Part shown: one piece after another, positions 5,775 to 6,928 of the stretch
Numbering within the stretch: the first letter of the stretch is position 1
Layout of the letters: every line of letters starts with the position of its first letter
Assembly: GCA_002426275.1 (NCBI GenBank)
Contig: DIPB01000096.1
Span: 21,992 to 28,919 of the forward strand
From: Firmicutes bacterium UBA5499
Lineage (GTDB): Bacteria; Bacillota; DTU084
Direction of reading: 5' to 3'
DNA length: 6,928 nucleotides
Translations under genes and position numbers: made by a program
The notes under the pieces: model-generated
Databases searched by the model: none
What the model was told of the DNA's origin: nothing
What the model saw: only the letters and a program-made list of their open reading frames with translations

Positions 5775-6928
5775 ATGGGAAAATTATTTTTAGGCGTTGA
5801 TTTTGCTCCCGATGAGATCAGGATCTGTGCAGTCAGCCGCAAGTGGGGCCGGCTGCAAGTCGAAGGCTATTGGCGGCGGAAGGCGGCGACAGACCAGGAG
5901 AGGCAAGATTGTTTGGCCGCGGTCTGCCAGGAGCTTTCAGAGCGCGGGCTTTCTGCGGTGGCAGGTCTGCCCCGGGGCGATGTGCTCTATCGGGAATTCA
6001 CGTTGCCGCCGCTCGCCAAGAGCGCAGTCTGCCAAGCCGTGGGCTACCAGCTCTTGGAGCGGAGCCCTTTTGAGGCCCAGCAGCTGAGATTCGCCTATCA
6101 GCTCAAGGAAATACCTTCCGGCTGGCAGGTTCAGGCGTTGGCTGTCCCGCGGGAGGAACTGGAGCGTCTCAGCACGATTTTCAGCCGGGCAGGCTGCGGC
6201 CGGATCGCTTTCGTCCCCAGCGGCCACGCCATGGCGCTTCTGGCAGGCAGAGACTGCTTGGCAGGAAGGGCGGAAGAGAGCTTGGAACTGGGCCTTGCCG
6301 ATTCGTGGTGGGGCAGAGATCTGCCTCTGGCAGGCTCACAGTCCCAGCGGCGGGAGCAAATCGCCGCGGAAACTGAAAAAACTTTGAGTTTTTTAGAAGC
6401 CCAAACAGGTCGCAAGTTAAAATTGCGTCTGGCAGGATCCGGCGACTGGCAGCCGGCTTTGGCGGGCAGACGCCTGGAGCCTTCCCAGTTTCTGGCCGCA
6501 GCCCTGGCCGCAGCCGGCGCCCAAGGGAAAACAGTGGCTTTGCGCGCTGTGGGGGAAAAAGAGAACAGTTGGCCGGCAAATCCTTTCTTGGTAGCGTCCC
6601 TTTGCCTGTGGCTGGCAGTGGCCGCCGCGTCCTGCCGCTTCGCCATGGGCTTGCGCAGCGCCCAAAGCCGGCTGGCCGAGCTGGAAGCCCGGCAGACAAC
6701 CCAAAGCGCGCAAGTGAAGCCGGCGGACGCTAAATATTTGGACCTTCTCTCCGCGCCTCCCCAAGGACAGCTGCAAGTGCTGCGTCAGCTGTCCTTAGCT
6801 GCCGAGGGCGGGGAAAGCTATCATTCCTTGGTCATGGCCCAAGGCCGGGTGAAAGGGCTTGAGGCCAGCGGCCAGGATGCCACTTCGTTCATCAGAAGGC
6901 TGAGGCGCGGGCCGCTTGAGCGGCTATC
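5775..6928 (+). CDS. gspL: GspL, ATPase-recruiting inner-membrane protein, 3' truncated
   Basis: An ATG at 5775 directly follows the gspK stop (5772-5774), with AAGGAG at 5758-5763. The frame is open to the window end, 384 codons without a stop, so the gene continues. The product starts MGKLFLGVDFAPDEIRICAV, the first phosphate loop of actin-like PilM/GspL cytoplasmic domains. VAGLPRGDVLYREFTLPPL (about 62-80) and YQLLERSPFEAQQLRFAYQL (91-110) fit the GspL pattern of an LP turn followed by a Glu-Pro-Phe helix. One membrane segment (about 270-291) is followed by a short charged helix (292-308, possible coiled coil) and a ferredoxin-like PilN/GspL periplasmic part (about 321-384). GspL links GspE to the inner membrane and to GspF and GspM; its architecture equals PilM fused to PilN. 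Only a few tens of residues appear to be missing. The cytoplasmic domain looks degenerate as an ATPase. Confidence 0.85.
   Translation, partial: MGKLFLGVDFAPDEIRICAVSRKWGRLQVEGYWRRKAATDQERQDCLAAVCQELSERGLSAVAGLPRGDVLYREFTLPPLAKSAVCQAVGYQLLERSPFEAQQLRFAYQLKEIPSGWQVQALAVPREELERLSTIFSRAGCGRIAFVPSGHAMALLAGRDCLAGRAEESLELGLADSWWGRDLPLAGSQSQRREQIAAETEKTLSFLEAQTGRKLKLRLAGSGDWQPALAGRRLEPSQFLAAALAAAGAQGKTVALRAVGEKENSWPANPFLVASLCLWLAVAAASCRFAMGLRSAQSRLAELEARQTTQSAQVKPADAKYLDLLSAPPQGQLQVLRQLSLAAEGGESYHSLVMAQGRVKGLEASGQDATSFIRRLRRGPLERL
6763..6796 (+). repeat. Inverted repeat inside gspL
   Basis: AAGGACAGCTG (6763-6773) and CAGCTGTCCTT (6786-6796) form a perfect 11-bp inverted repeat with a 12-base loop. 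It lies in the periplasmic part of gspL (around QGQLQVLRQLSL). No T-rich tail follows, so it is not a standard terminator. Role unknown. Confidence 0.6.

Noticed and set aside
5797..6087. Short + strand open frames at 5797-6087 and 5843-6073.
   Set aside because: They are out-of-frame readings of gspL with basic, low-complexity products and no ribosome binding site of note.
6131..6776. Several long overlapping open frames on the minus strand.
   Set aside because: They lie opposite gspL, whose + frame is open to the window end with clear family motifs. High GC makes minus-strand stops rare, and the minus products (rich in R, P, A, S) show no recognisable domains.

Overview
The window looks like a Bacillota (Firmicutes) chromosome, probably from a lineage with an outer membrane. 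Two things point to Bacillota: a spoVG gene, and in front of it a site that matches the Bacillus subtilis sigma-H promoter consensus at every defined position. The presence of a type II secretion (T2SS) or closely related pseudopilus operon suggests a double-membraned member (Negativicutes, Halanaerobiales or Limnochordia-like). That placement is inference; no secretin gene lies in the window.

Layout, all on the + strand. Bases 1-491 hold the 3' part of a MobA-like nucleotidyltransferase gene cut by the window edge. Its last codons overlap the sigma-H-type promoter (470-498). A short leader follows, with a GC-rich hairpin that contains the Shine-Dalgarno sequence, and then spoVG (539-802), closed by a clear intrinsic terminator (807-832). 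The usual spoVG neighbour glmU is absent. Only 22 bases after the terminator, a tightly packed run begins: gspE (855-2294), gspF (2297-3469), gspG (3493-3912), gspI (about 3884-4225), gspJ (4222-4752), gspK (about 4638-5774) and gspL (5775 to beyond the window end).

How the genes work together: GspE is the cytoplasmic hexameric ATPase and GspF the inner-membrane platform. GspG is the major pseudopilin, and GspI, GspJ and GspK form the tip. GspL couples GspE to the membrane platform. Not seen here are gspC, gspD, gspH, gspM and the prepilin peptidase; some may lie downstream.

The most interesting points are the regulatory structures around spoVG, the lack of room for a promoter between the spoVG terminator and gspE, a gspK gene with no conventional start near its pilin leader and a deep overlap with gspJ, and two long perfect inverted repeats inside gspK and gspL. 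There is no stretch over 300 bases without a gene, and I saw no RNA genes, mobile elements or CRISPR arrays.
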